A stretch of 64,000 nucleotides of DNA, taken from contig JAEYON010000002.1 of NCBI GenBank assembly GCA_023411645.1, positions 12,992 through 76,991 on the forward strand, given 5' to 3'. The notes under the pieces were generated by a model. That model was not told the origin of the DNA. It searched no databases and saw nothing but the letters and a program-made list of their open reading frames with translations. The position numbers were made by a program, and so were the translations under genes. This DNA is from Bacillota bacterium (lineage in GTDB: Bacteria > Bacillota > Clostridia > Acetivibrionales > DTU013). This document shows, piece after piece, positions 26,321-34,099 of the stretch (position 1 is the stretch's first letter; each line of letters opens with the position of its first letter).

Positions 26321-27652
26321 TTACTTCATGCAGTATTCCTTATAGATGGGGCCATATACCCCTGTATCCTTTATGACACAGCCGGTAGTTCCGCCAGCTC
26401 TCATTATTTCAGTACACTTGCCGCAAGTGATGCAGCACTTTTCCTTCTTCATTTCACTACATGCAAAGATGTCTCTTGCGAAATCAGGATATGCAAAAGA
26501 CTCTCGCCCGAAGCCTATCAATGTGGCCCAATTGTTTTCAAGTGTTCCTGCGGCAAGATAAGGCGAAAATTGCCTTAACCAGCTGTATCCGGTTCCGACT
26601 ACGGCCATATCTGTAAAAGCTTTCTGTATCTCAGCGGCTCCGTTTATCATTCTCGCCACTCCAGCCATCGGATGCTCCTGCGGCTCATATCCGCCGATAT
26701 CGTACGGCCTGTTCACGTGCGGATTGAAGTATGGCGTCCCCATAGTAATATTTATAAGCCTCACGCCTTTTTCGCGGAGGATTTTAATCAACTCCACGGG
26801 CTCTGTAAGGTCATATTTTTGGAAATCATTTTTATCTGTACCCCAGCCATATGGATATTCGATTCCATCGTAAATATTCATACGGGTTGTTATGATAAAT
26901 CCATCACCCAGCCGCGACCTTATGCGATCTGTCACGTTACGCATAAAACGTGTACGCCCTTCGAAAGTCTCACCATAGCGGCCTTTTCTGGTATAGGCCG
27001 AGAGCAGCTCCGAATTCAGATATCTGTGGCATGCTTTTACGTCGACTCCCTGAAATCCTGCCTTCTTTGCAAGAACTGCCGCATTTTCAAATTGCTCTTC
27101 CAGCCTCTCCAGCTCATCGTCCGTAATTATGGACAGAGACTCGTCGTTAACGCCCTTGCTGCTCATAATTGGGTTATGACAAGCTATAACAGGCCTTGGC
27201 ACGCCATCAGGTCTGCTGAATCTGCCGGAATGGGTAAGCTGCATTATACAAACCGGTTTAAAAGCATAACCGTATTCTGCAGCGGCATTGCTCATTATGC
27301 TTTCATAAATTCTCTGAAAATCAGAAACATTATTTTCTGTGACCCAAAGCTGTCTGGGATTTGCTCTTCCCTCATGCACCACCGCTACCGCCTCGAACCA
27401 TAAAAGTCCGGCGCCACCCTTCGCGAACCTTTCATACCTTCTTTTCGTCAGCTCTCCGGGACTTCCGTCCAATTCTCCGTCACAGCCTTCCATGGGATTA
27501 ACGGCCAGTGAGTTAGGTATCGTCAGATTGTTAATTCTGACCGGCTTGCGTAAAGCTCCCAGGTCCTTTGAAAAGTGGATCTTTAAGTTGTTGCTTTCAG
27601 CATCTTTGATGACATCTTCCAATTTAGTGTAATTAAATCTGTGAAAATCCAT
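26321..27652 (-). CDS. Old Yellow Enzyme family flavin oxidoreductase with C-terminal Fe-S motif
   Basis: Protein of 443 residues. The FMN TIM barrel (about 20-380) has NPMEGCDGELDG, the substrate/FMN histidine in CIMQLTHSGRFSRP and HRYLNSELLSAYTRKGRYG. The C-terminus has CCITCGKC and a further GC about 20 residues on, the arrangement that binds [4Fe-4S] in 2,4-dienoyl-CoA reductase and BaiCD/BaiH-type enzymes. The FAD/NAD(P)H-binding third domain of those enzymes (about 200-250 residues) is missing, so electrons must be delivered by another protein. The LacI gene lies upstream and the SDR downstream. It likely reduces an activated C=C bond; the substrate is unknown. Confidence 0.85.
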   Translation of the reverse strand: MDFHRFNYTKLEDVIKDAESNNLKIHFSKDLGALRKPVRINNLTIPNSLAVNPMEGCDGELDGSPGELTKRRYERFAKGGAGLLWFEAVAVVHEGRANPRQLWVTENNVSDFQRIYESIMSNAAAEYGYAFKPVCIMQLTHSGRFSRPDGVPRPVIACHNPIMSSKGVNDESLSIITDDELERLEEQFENAAVLAKKAGFQGVDVKACHRYLNSELLSAYTRKGRYGETFEGRTRFMRNVTDRIRSRLGDGFIITTRMNIYDGIEYPYGWGTDKNDFQKYDLTEPVELIKILREKGVRLINITMGTPYFNPHVNRPYDIGGYEPQEHPMAGVARMINGAAEIQKAFTDMAVVGTGYSWLRQFSPYLAAGTLENNWATLIGFGRESFAYPDFARDIFACSEMKKEKCCITCGKCTEIMRAGGTTGCVIKDTGVYGPIYKEYCMK

Positions 27653-27821
27653 GCTACCACCATCCCTTCATTTGTTCTGATTACCCCTGAACTCTTCCAG
27701 ATGCATACTCGCCCATGAAGTTTTTACCATATGCTTACCAGGCTGTTTACCTCTCTTACCAGACGCCCTGTATCAATCGTCCTGATCTCTCCATCTGCAA
27801 CAATTGCTCTTCGAGCTTAGC

Positions 27822-28814
27822 TTATGTTGTGCCCCTAACTATGATTTCATGCTGCATAACCATCTTTTTTTTCTTGAATTCCAGTTCTTTTTTACCTTCT
27901 ATTATCATGCTCATTGCGTTGTATCCCATTTGATGCATGGGCAGACGGACAGTAGTCAGTGGCGGACAGGTAAGGCTGGCAATTGGAATATCATCAAACC
28001 CAACAATCGCTACATCCTTTGGGATTTGCAACCCAATTATCCATGCGGCAGATATAGCACCGACTGCCATCTGATCGTTTTGTGCAATGATAGCCGTAGG
28101 CCTTAACTCTTCCGGAAGACGCAGCAGCTTTTCGGCTGCTCTCTGCCCAGCTGTCTCTTTAAAGTTTTCTTCAATTACAAGCATGGGGTCATATGGGATT
28201 CCCCTATTCAGCAACGCCCGTTGATACCCCTTAAGTCTGTCTGTAGATATCATATATTCCAGCGGACCTGAAATAAGGCCGATTCTTTTGTGATTCCGTT
28301 CGAGAAGAAAGGTGGTAATATCATCAGCTGCCTGTACATTATCAACCTGACATGTACTAAAAGCAGTATTGTGGTTACCTATTACAACTACACTCGATAG
28401 ATCCTCTTCTTCAACAGTATATCTGTCATCCTCTCTGCCGCTGCCGGAAAAGATGATGCCATCTACTCGCCTTTCATTCAGGTTTTTAAAGTAGAACCTT
28501 TCTTTAAAGATATCGCGGTCAGTGTTACAAAGGATTACAGAATACTCGTTTTCACGGGCGCATTCGTCGACGCCTCTAACAATTTCCGTAAAATATGGAT
28601 CTGATAGGTCAGGAATCAACACTCCAACTGTCTTGGATGCACCTGTCACGAGTCCCCGTGCGAGCGCGTTTGGTTTGTAATTGAGCTTCTTTGCGGCCAG
28701 AAGAACCTTCTTGCGGGTATCATCACTGGCATAACCCTTGTTGTTCAAGATATTAGATGCCGTTGACGTACTTACACAAGCGAGTCTGGCAACATCTTTA
28801 ATACTGGCAGGCAT
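27822..28814 (-). CDS. LacI family transcriptional regulator
   Basis: Protein of 330 residues. The N-terminal helix-turn-helix IKDVARLACVSTSTASNILN (about 5-24) and the hinge helix KPNALARGLVTG are followed by the periplasmic-binding-like core (VGVLIPDLSDPYFTEIVRGV) that senses a small ligand. Two copies of the LacI-type operator core AAACGTTTC flank its own promoter, so it very probably controls itself. The next four genes in the same direction (Old Yellow Enzyme, SDR, FAD reductase, LUD) have no promoter as good, so they are likely in its regulon. The ATG at 28814 is preceded by GGAGG. Confidence 0.92.
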   Translation of the reverse strand: MPASIKDVARLACVSTSTASNILNNKGYASDDTRKKVLLAAKKLNYKPNALARGLVTGASKTVGVLIPDLSDPYFTEIVRGVDECARENEYSVILCNTDRDIFKERFYFKNLNERRVDGIIFSGSGREDDRYTVEEEDLSSVVVIGNHNTAFSTCQVDNVQAADDITTFLLERNHKRIGLISGPLEYMISTDRLKGYQRALLNRGIPYDPMLVIEENFKETAGQRAAEKLLRLPEELRPTAIIAQNDQMAVGAISAAWIIGLQIPKDVAIVGFDDIPIASLTCPPLTTVRLPMHQMGYNAMSMIIEGKKELEFKKKKMVMQHEIIVRGTT

Positions 28815-28845
28815 CAGTGTCCTCCACCTTAACCGTGATAAGTAA

Positions 28846-28856
28846 AAACGTTTCGA
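28846..28856. promoter_or_regulatory. LacI-type operator 1
   Basis: AAACGTTTCGA, sharing the palindromic core of the second site, about 60 bases downstream of the -10 box and just before the lacI-family start. It would act as a roadblock. Confidence 0.6.
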
Positions 28857-28914
28857 TAAAAGTGCATGAAAATAGTAATATCAAGAATAAGCATGTTCAC
28901 AACCCTGTATTTCT

Positions 28915-28943
28915 AGTATATATAGCGTATTGTAATTTGTCAA
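28915..28943 (-). promoter_or_regulatory. Sigma-A promoter of the lacI-family gene
   Basis: TTGACA at 28943-28938, a 17-base spacer and TATACT at 28920-28915. Confidence 0.8.
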
Positions 28944-28953
28944 TAGATTTGTT

Positions 28954-28963
28954 GAAACGTTTC
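28954..28963. promoter_or_regulatory. LacI-type operator 2
   Basis: Perfect palindrome GAAACGTTTC within TTGAAACGTTTCGAT, 10 bases upstream of the -35 box. Confidence 0.7.
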
Positions 28964-28982
28964 GATATAATAAAACTGCTAT

Positions 28983-29013
28983 ATAAAAAAACTGCCGATA
29001 ATTCGACAGTTTT
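28983..29013 (-). terminator. Intrinsic terminator of the transglutaminase gene
   Basis: Stem AAAACTGTCGA/TCGGCAGTTTT with a 4-base loop and a T-rich tail on the minus strand. Confidence 0.8.
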
Positions 29014-29067
29014 CATCATAATACATAATATGTAGCATTGTTATAAAAAGGTTGCCTCTCACGTCGC

Positions 29068-29868
29068 TTAATATTCATACACCTTTGAGAAATTCTTTGC
29101 GCTTTTCTCCATCGTGTATTTCTTCTTTGCCGATTTCATTTGTGAATCATATGTTGTATCAACAATAATCCATTTTCCAGTATCGCTCATGTAGACTTCA
29201 TTCCATGCATGATACACGCTGCCTGTGGAGGTGCTGTAGCCTTTTACCAGTTTGGCAGGTATTCCAAGGCTTCTGAGCATTGCTGCAAAGGTCGAGGAGT
29301 AATCATAACAAATCCCCTTCCTTTTTTCAAGTGTTTCATCAATATTCGGCAGATAAGCGTTATCAAGGGTTTTGAGTTTATCGTAATCGTATGAAATATT
29401 GCTTACAATATACTGATAAACTGCTTTAACCTTTTCTTTGTCGGTTTTCATACCCTTTGTAAGCTCTTTTGCCTTTTTGATTGCGTTCATTTCCTCGTTC
29501 CAGTTGATGTTCTGCACAGAGGCAAGATAGACTTTGTTAACATCATCCAGATCCAGGTTGATTGTTTGTGATTGGACATATTTATATTTGGTTCCGCTTA
29601 TATTTTCAAGAACGCTTACCTTATATTCGCCCTCTCCGAACTGAAGAGGATAGTACTCTGCTGTTCCGTCGTTTCTCAGATCGTATGTAACCCTTTTTCC
29701 GCTTTTCTCAACCGTAACCTTAAGTTTGACATCAGAGTTGTAGCTAACGGCGACGACTCCCAATCCAATTTTCTCTGAGTCAACCACAGCGGTCACAGTT
29801 GCGTTGATCGGTAATATATTTAGTGATAGTATGATTACAATTATTAATGCACTTAAAAGCTTCCTCAT
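29068..29868 (-). CDS. Secreted transglutaminase-like protein
   Basis: Protein of about 266 residues with a Sec signal peptide (MRKLLSALIIVIILSLNILP, cut after about residue 24). The C-terminal half is a transglutaminase-core (papain-fold) domain: catalytic Cys in GICYDYSSTFAAMLRSLGIPA (about 185), His in YHAWNEV (about 219) and Asp in IVDTTYDS (about 236). The N-terminal half is a beta-rich domain of unknown type. It may act as a protease or crosslinking enzyme at the wall. The ATG at 29868 has GGGGAG 6 bases before it; the longer open frame runs into the riboswitch and is not used. Two c-di-GMP-I aptamers in its leader imply control by the sessile/motile switch. Confidence 0.85.
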   Translation of the reverse strand: MRKLLSALIIVIILSLNILPINATVTAVVDSEKIGLGVVAVSYNSDVKLKVTVEKSGKRVTYDLRNDGTAEYYPLQFGEGEYKVSVLENISGTKYKYVQSQTINLDLDDVNKVYLASVQNINWNEEMNAIKKAKELTKGMKTDKEKVKAVYQYIVSNISYDYDKLKTLDNAYLPNIDETLEKRKGICYDYSSTFAAMLRSLGIPAKLVKGYSTSTGSVYHAWNEVYMSDTGKWIIVDTTYDSQMKSAKKKYTMEKSAKNFSKVYEY

Positions 29869-29879
29869 AAAACTCTCCC

Positions 29880-30000
29880 CTTCGGTAGCTGGCTGCCATA
29901 CATCAGATTTGATTGTCAAATCCGGTGCAGATACTTTATCTGCATTCAGGCCCTCTAGCTTTGCGTCCCGGTCTTTCGTCCGGTTTGCCGTTTATCGTGA
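29880..30000 (-). ncRNA. Cyclic-di-GMP-I riboswitch, gene-proximal copy
   Basis: The minus strand carries the GEMM-I core: GGCAAACC with a stem capped by GAAA, then GGGACGCAAAGC and AGGGCCT, a variable stem, and GGCAGCCAGCTACCGA closing the tetraloop-receptor arm. The gene's ribosome binding site follows the last pairing strand at once, so translational control is plausible. Confidence 0.93.
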
Positions 30001-30056
30001 TTGAGTTGTCAGAGCTTTTCTGCGGCTTGTCCTACTTTTACCAAATAAAAAACTTT

Positions 30057-30165
30057 CCTTTCGGTAACTGGCTGCCATTTGCCGAATCCTCAAAGAATCC
30101 GGCAATTAGGCCCTGTAGCTTTGCGCCCCGGTCTTTCGGCCGGTTTGCCGCTTGTCGTTGAAAAG
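30057..30165 (-). ncRNA. Cyclic-di-GMP-I riboswitch, distal copy
   Basis: Second aptamer with the same conserved blocks: GGCAAACCGGCCGAAAGACC, GGCGCAAAGC, AGGGCCT and GGCAGCCAGTTACCGA. It lies 56 bases upstream of the first copy in the same transcript, giving a tandem arrangement. Confidence 0.93.
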
Positions 30166-30198
30166 CTCAACTAAAATCTCTATTCAATATATACCAAC

Positions 30199-30227
30199 AT
30201 ATTATCAGAATACACGAATAAAATCAA
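30199..30227 (-). promoter_or_regulatory. Promoter of the riboswitch-transglutaminase unit
   Basis: TTGATT, a 17-base spacer and TAATAT, about 35 bases upstream of the distal aptamer and directly after the serA stop. Confidence 0.55.
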
Positions 30228-30253
30228 TATTTCTAATAAATAATGTCGAAATG

Positions 30254-31855
30254 TTAAAACTTCAAAAGGGAAACCTTCAAAACACCATCAATTTTACGTA
30301 TTTCTTCTAATTCAGCATTTCCGACATCCTGATCTACACTGACAAAGGATACCGCCTTTTCACCCTTTCTGTTCCTGCTCCACTGCATTGCGGCAATGTT
30401 TATACCCGCACTTCCAAGGGTGGAACCAATACGTCCAATTATACCTGGCTTGTCGATATTTTGTATTGCAACGATATATGGGCTAGGCTCAAAGTCCAGC
30501 TTGTATCCGAAGAAATCAACGATTCTCATTTCCTCCTTGGCAAAGATGGTGCCCGAAACGCTCTGTGTGCCTTTCTTTGTGGTAAATGCCACCGTGATAA
30601 GGTTTGTATATTTATCCAGATGGGATCTCTTGCTTTCAACTAATTCAATACCCATGTTTTTGAGCATAAGCTCTGCATTGACATAATTGACCTTCTCCTT
30701 GATGATGGGATCCAGGAAGCCCTTGAGTACAGACAGCGAAAACATTTTTGTTTCCTTGTCAGCCAGATCCCCGCTGTAAATGATCTCTATCTTCTGCACC
30801 GTTTCTTTCTCGCTTTGATAATAGATCTTTCCGAGCATTTCCGCCAGAGTGATATAAGGTCGAAGGCCGTTCAGATCCGGCTGCATATGCGGCATGTTTA
30901 CAGCAGCGACCATCTCGCCTGACAAAGCTGACCCAACCAGCTGTGCAACTGCAGTGCCAACGTTGTAATTCGCTTCTTTAGTTGATGCGCCCAGGTGAGG
31001 AGTAATTATAACATTGTCAAAGTCCAAAAGAGGATTGACATAATCCTGTTCCTCGGGCTTCTTGTCATAATTCGGTTCGGGGTCAAGAACGTCGATTCCC
31101 GCGCCTGCCACTATTCCGTTCTGAAGTGCTTCGATCAAAGCTTTTTCATTAACCAGCCCGCCTCTTGCAGCATTTACAATCCTGACTCCCTTGCGACATA
31201 GCTTCAATTCCTTTTCTCCAATCATTCCATAGGTTTCTGCTGTCTTCGGCGTATGAAGCGAGATCAGGTCGGACTGCTTGAGCAGATCTTCAAGCGTTTC
31301 ACACTTTTCGACGCTCATTTTTTTGAATTTCTCGTCAGTGATGTAAGGGTCATATGCAATAACTCTCATGTTGGCTCCCCTCAGCTTCTTAGCAACAATG
31401 GAACCTATCCTGCCAAGGCCGATGATACCGACTGTCTTACCGTCTAGTTCATTACCAATGAAATTGCCTCTTCTGAAATCTCCCTTCCTGACTGCAGCAT
31501 TTACCTGCGGTATATTTCTAAAAATGCTGTAAGCAAGACCGATAGCGAGCTCTGCGGCAGCCATGATATTGCTTTCGGGGGTGTTTACAACGATGATTCC
31601 CTTTTTTGTGCAGCTCTGTACATCTATATTGTCAATACCATTTCCGGCTCTGCCTGCCACCTTGAGGTTCACCGCTTTTTCAAGCAGCTCAGCATTTACC
31701 TTGGTCACACTTCTGACGATGATCGCGTCATAATCCGCTATGATGTCAAGCAGCTCCTCATGGGAGATACCAAATCTTGTATCTACCTCAAATCCTTTAT
31801 CTATTAAATGTTGTATGCCCTCGTCTGCTATTCTTTCCGTAACAATTATTTTCAT
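30254..31855 (-). CDS. serA: D-3-phosphoglycerate dehydrogenase
   Basis: Protein of about 533 residues, the long SerA form. It oxidises 3-phosphoglycerate with NAD+ in the first step of serine synthesis. Visible: NAD-binding GIIGLGRIGSIVAKKL (about 150), the catalytic Arg/Glu/His region (HTPKTAETYGMIGE and NAARGGLVNE, TPHLGASTKEA), an intervening ASB-like domain (about 320-450) and a C-terminal ACT domain (about 455-533: IVAIQNIDKPGIIGRIGSTLG) for serine feedback. The ATG at 31855 has GGAGG 6 bases upstream; the 24 codons open before it are not used. It follows the class V aminotransferase by 114 bases, so both are probably under the glycine riboswitch. Confidence 0.95.
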   Translation of the reverse strand: MKIIVTERIADEGIQHLIDKGFEVDTRFGISHEELLDIIADYDAIIVRSVTKVNAELLEKAVNLKVAGRAGNGIDNIDVQSCTKKGIIVVNTPESNIMAAAELAIGLAYSIFRNIPQVNAAVRKGDFRRGNFIGNELDGKTVGIIGLGRIGSIVAKKLRGANMRVIAYDPYITDEKFKKMSVEKCETLEDLLKQSDLISLHTPKTAETYGMIGEKELKLCRKGVRIVNAARGGLVNEKALIEALQNGIVAGAGIDVLDPEPNYDKKPEEQDYVNPLLDFDNVIITPHLGASTKEANYNVGTAVAQLVGSALSGEMVAAVNMPHMQPDLNGLRPYITLAEMLGKIYYQSEKETVQKIEIIYSGDLADKETKMFSLSVLKGFLDPIIKEKVNYVNAELMLKNMGIELVESKRSHLDKYTNLITVAFTTKKGTQSVSGTIFAKEEMRIVDFFGYKLDFEPSPYIVAIQNIDKPGIIGRIGSTLGSAGINIAAMQWSRNRKGEKAVSFVSVDQDVGNAELEEIRKIDGVLKVSLLKF

Positions 31856-31969
31856 TGTGTTCCTCCTATACGAACATAGTTTTATTTTTCCTGTACATAT
31901 GATATTAAGCTTCCGTTTATGTTTCAAATCTCGTGTCGATGAGCGAAGCTGTGTCGGCCAAGCCTGTCC

Positions 31970-33037
31970 CTAAACCGTCAGCTTATCAATCAACGCCAAC
32001 AGCGTGCGGACCTCATCTAATGTCGCATCTGCCATATGTGCAATTCTGAATGTCTTTTCCTTCAAATCCCCGTAGCCGTTTGAAATCATATAGCCCTGCT
32101 CACCCAACTTTTTGTTCAAATCTCCTACACTGATCCCCCTTGTGTTTTTTACTGTGGTCAGCGTATTTGATGCGTATTTTTCTTCCGGAAACAGTTCGAA
32201 TTTCTCCTTTGCCCATGACCTTACGACCTGCGCCATTTGAAGGTGCCTTGCGAACCTGTTCTCCAGACCCTCCTCTAAGATCCTGTCCAACTGGAAATCC
32301 AGTGCAAACATATGAGAAAGTGAAGGGGTTGAAGGATACTGGTAATCCTTCTTGAGTATGTAGCTGTATAATTCAAGCAGATCCAGGTAGGTTCCTCTGA
32401 ACTGTACCTTTTGTGCAGCAGCGGCTGCTTTTTCCGAGAAGGAGCATATGGCCATTCCCGGCGGCAGTCCCAGGCACTTCTGAGTGGATGTTATACAGAT
32501 ATCCACGCCAAGCGCATCCACGTCAATTTTTGTCCCGCCCATGGAGCTGACGGCGTCCATACACCAAATCACCTCAGGATACTTGCGCATCACCTGTGCG
32601 ATCTCCTCTGCAGGGTTCATCACACCGGTGGAAGTTTCATTATGTGTAATGGTAATCAGATCATACTTGCCTGTGGAAAGTGCCTGATCCACCATGTCAG
32701 GAGTCGTAGGCTTTCCGGGCTCGGAGGTGAAGAGATCGGCCGGTACGTTGTTGGAGGTTGCCATCTTGTACCATCTGTCTCCAAAGGCTCCTACTGAGAA
32801 CATTGCTGCCCTCTTTGTTGTACAGGAGCGGACTGCTCCTTCCATCAGACCGCTGCCTGAGGAAGTCGATAGTAATATGGTACTCTTTGTGTACATCAGC
32901 TTTTGCAGTTTCTCTGAAATCCCCCGTTGAAGAACGGATGCATCCTTCGTCCTGTGCCCGATCATCGGGGCCGCCATTCTTTGAAGCACATCTTCTCTTA
33001 CCTCTACAGGTCCGGGTATAAATAACTTTTTATGCAT
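31970..33037 (-). CDS. Class V aminotransferase (serine--glyoxylate/phosphoserine type)
   Basis: PLP enzyme of 355 residues. The start FIPGPVEVREDVLQRMAAPMIGHR is typical of alanine/serine-glyoxylate aminotransferases. The PLP-binding Asp is in VIWCMDAVSSMGG and the Schiff-base Lys in TSTQKCLGLPPG (about 184). In many clostridia this family takes the SerC role, converting phosphohydroxypyruvate to phosphoserine with SerA; the adjoining serA gene and shared leader favour that. Serine-glyoxylate or alanine-glyoxylate transamination is the alternative. The ATG has GGAGG 7 bases upstream. Confidence 0.88.
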   Translation of the reverse strand: MHKKLFIPGPVEVREDVLQRMAAPMIGHRTKDASVLQRGISEKLQKLMYTKSTILLSTSSGSGLMEGAVRSCTTKRAAMFSVGAFGDRWYKMATSNNVPADLFTSEPGKPTTPDMVDQALSTGKYDLITITHNETSTGVMNPAEEIAQVMRKYPEVIWCMDAVSSMGGTKIDVDALGVDICITSTQKCLGLPPGMAICSFSEKAAAAAQKVQFRGTYLDLLELYSYILKKDYQYPSTPSLSHMFALDFQLDRILEEGLENRFARHLQMAQVVRSWAKEKFELFPEEKYASNTLTTVKNTRGISVGDLNKKLGEQGYMISNGYGDLKEKTFRIAHMADATLDEVRTLLALIDKLTV

Positions 33038-33078
33038 TTACATTCCTCCTAAGAAAACTCTCACCAACTGAACATAAA

Positions 33079-33118
33079 TAATAAAATAAAAGATCAAATC
33101 CCGAATAAGACCTGACCT
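33079..33118 (-). terminator. Possible riboswitch expression-platform terminator
   Basis: A weak 6-bp stem AGGTCA/TGATCT (with a G-U pair) is followed on the minus strand by TTTTATTTTATTATTT, between the glycine aptamer and the aminotransferase start. Confidence 0.4.
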
Positions 33119-33146
33119 CAAAACATGCGCAATAAAATGCTGCATT

Positions 33147-33226
33147 CGCTCTGTCCTTTTGCCTGAGAGATTAAGCTTTTTCAGCCTTGCCCCTTCGGCG
33201 CCGTCATGGTCTCTCCAGAGATTCGT
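33147..33226 (-). ncRNA. Glycine riboswitch (single aptamer)
   Basis: The minus strand shows the gcvT-type core: CTCTGGAGAG, GGCGCCGAAGGGGCAA, then AATCTCTCAGGCAAAAGGACAGAG. One full aptamer is visible; the short stretch upstream (33227-33260) could provide a partial second fold, as in singlet glycine riboswitches. It sits upstream of the serine biosynthesis genes. Confidence 0.95.
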
Positions 33227-33306
33227 CCCAACAAGGTCGCTTAAACTCCCTCATCGTTCATTCGACAATATTCTTTTTTCATCAACTTTTGTAAAAGTTT
33301 AGATTT

Positions 33307-33335
33307 ATTATAATGAATGGGTATAGTGTTGTCAA
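33307..33335 (-). promoter_or_regulatory. Sigma-A promoter of the glycine riboswitch unit
   Basis: TTGACA, a 17-base spacer and TATAAT, both perfect consensus hexamers, about 80 bases upstream of the aptamer. Confidence 0.9.
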
Positions 33336-33396
33336 GCAATAATTAATTTTTTAACGAAGTAGAAAATTGCGTGTTTTCTTCAAAAACAGGCCGCTA

Positions 33397-33546
33397 TATG
33401 GGGACACCTGCCCTTGTTGTGAGAATTCTGCCCGAAGCACGCGTTCATGAGATATGGTTGACAAGCTGAACACATACCTGCTATCCGGGATAAAGGAATT
33501 CTGGGTAGTTGCCCCCAAACAGAAGACCGTACTCGTTTATGTTTTT
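33397..33546 (+). pseudogene. Uma2-family (DUF820) endonuclease remnant
   Basis: In one plus-strand frame the words SARSTRS, a TGA, then DMVDKLNTYLLSGIKEFWVV and VLVYVF can be read, close to the conserved centre of Uma2 proteins (SPSTRSYDMVDKLxxYxxxGIKEYWVVDP). The upstream LVVRIL segment is in another frame. There are therefore at least one stop codon and one frameshift, and no start. Its 3' end runs into the next gene on the other strand. Confidence 0.65.
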
Positions 33547-33552
33547 CAGTAT

Positions 33553-33984
33553 TTACCCCAAAAAATCCTTCAGGCGCTGCACATTATTTTCCTCAAACTT
33601 GAGTAGCCGCTCCATTAAGCTTTTAATGTCCTGTTCCGCATCATCATATTTTTTTATGTTCTTTATTGCGTTGATAATTCCCATATTGCTTCCGACCATC
33701 AGCATTTCAGCGATATGGGAAGAGGATTTGTCTGTCAGAGTCTGCATATTTATCATCAAATATGTTCTAAGCTTTTCAAACGCCCCAATTCCCTTCTCAT
33801 CATATCCGCTGCTATTAAGCATTTTTCCTGCTTCACTGTGTATCGCTTCATATTCCTTTTGTTGTAATTCCAGATGCTTTTTGAATTCTTCGTCTTCGAC
33901 TATACCGATTAATTGTCTGATCGTATCAACACCCATTTGTGAATTTTGATAGACAAAGTTCAATAGTTCTGCATTTCCATTCAT
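33553..33984 (-). CDS. Small helical protein, ferritin-like/DUF2383-like
   Basis: Soluble protein of 143 residues, predicted almost all helical with four long amphipathic helices: LLNFVYQNSQMGVDTIRQL, EFKKHLELQQKEYEAIHSEA, GAFEKLRTYLMINMQTLTD and an Asp/Glu/Lys-rich last pair. This is the layout of small four-helix-bundle proteins seen in spore-forming clostridia. No clear metal-binding His/Glu set is evident and no catalytic motif is recognised. ATG with AGGAG 10 bases upstream. It stands alone: a terminator hairpin lies upstream and a pseudogene remnant on the other strand overlaps its downstream side. Function unknown. Confidence 0.6.
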   Translation of the reverse strand: MNGNAELLNFVYQNSQMGVDTIRQLIGIVEDEEFKKHLELQQKEYEAIHSEAGKMLNSSGYDEKGIGAFEKLRTYLMINMQTLTDKSSSHIAEMLMVGSNMGIINAIKNIKKYDDAEQDIKSLMERLLKFEENNVQRLKDFLG

Positions 33985-34042
33985 TCTCTTTACACTCCTT
34001 TATACTATGGTCGCGATCCAGTTATTGTGGACTCGCCGCATA

Positions 34043-34083
34043 AAAAATAGTATACCCGCAATGAGAGCGGGTATACTATTTTT
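34043..34083. terminator. Bidirectional terminator between lysA and the helical protein gene
   Basis: 17-bp perfect inverted repeat (34043-34059 and 34067-34083) with a 7-base loop. A/T runs at both ends make it work in either direction. Confidence 0.9.
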
Positions 34084-34099
34084 CATGTTCAGATCAGAT

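Noticed and set aside
25623..27403. Long plus-strand frames opposite the SDR and Old Yellow Enzyme genes
   Set aside because: Both opposing minus-strand genes carry full catalytic motifs; the plus-strand translations have none.
29869..29919. A longer N-terminus of the transglutaminase-like protein
   Set aside because: It would be translated from the 3' part of the riboswitch aptamer and would bury the signal peptide.
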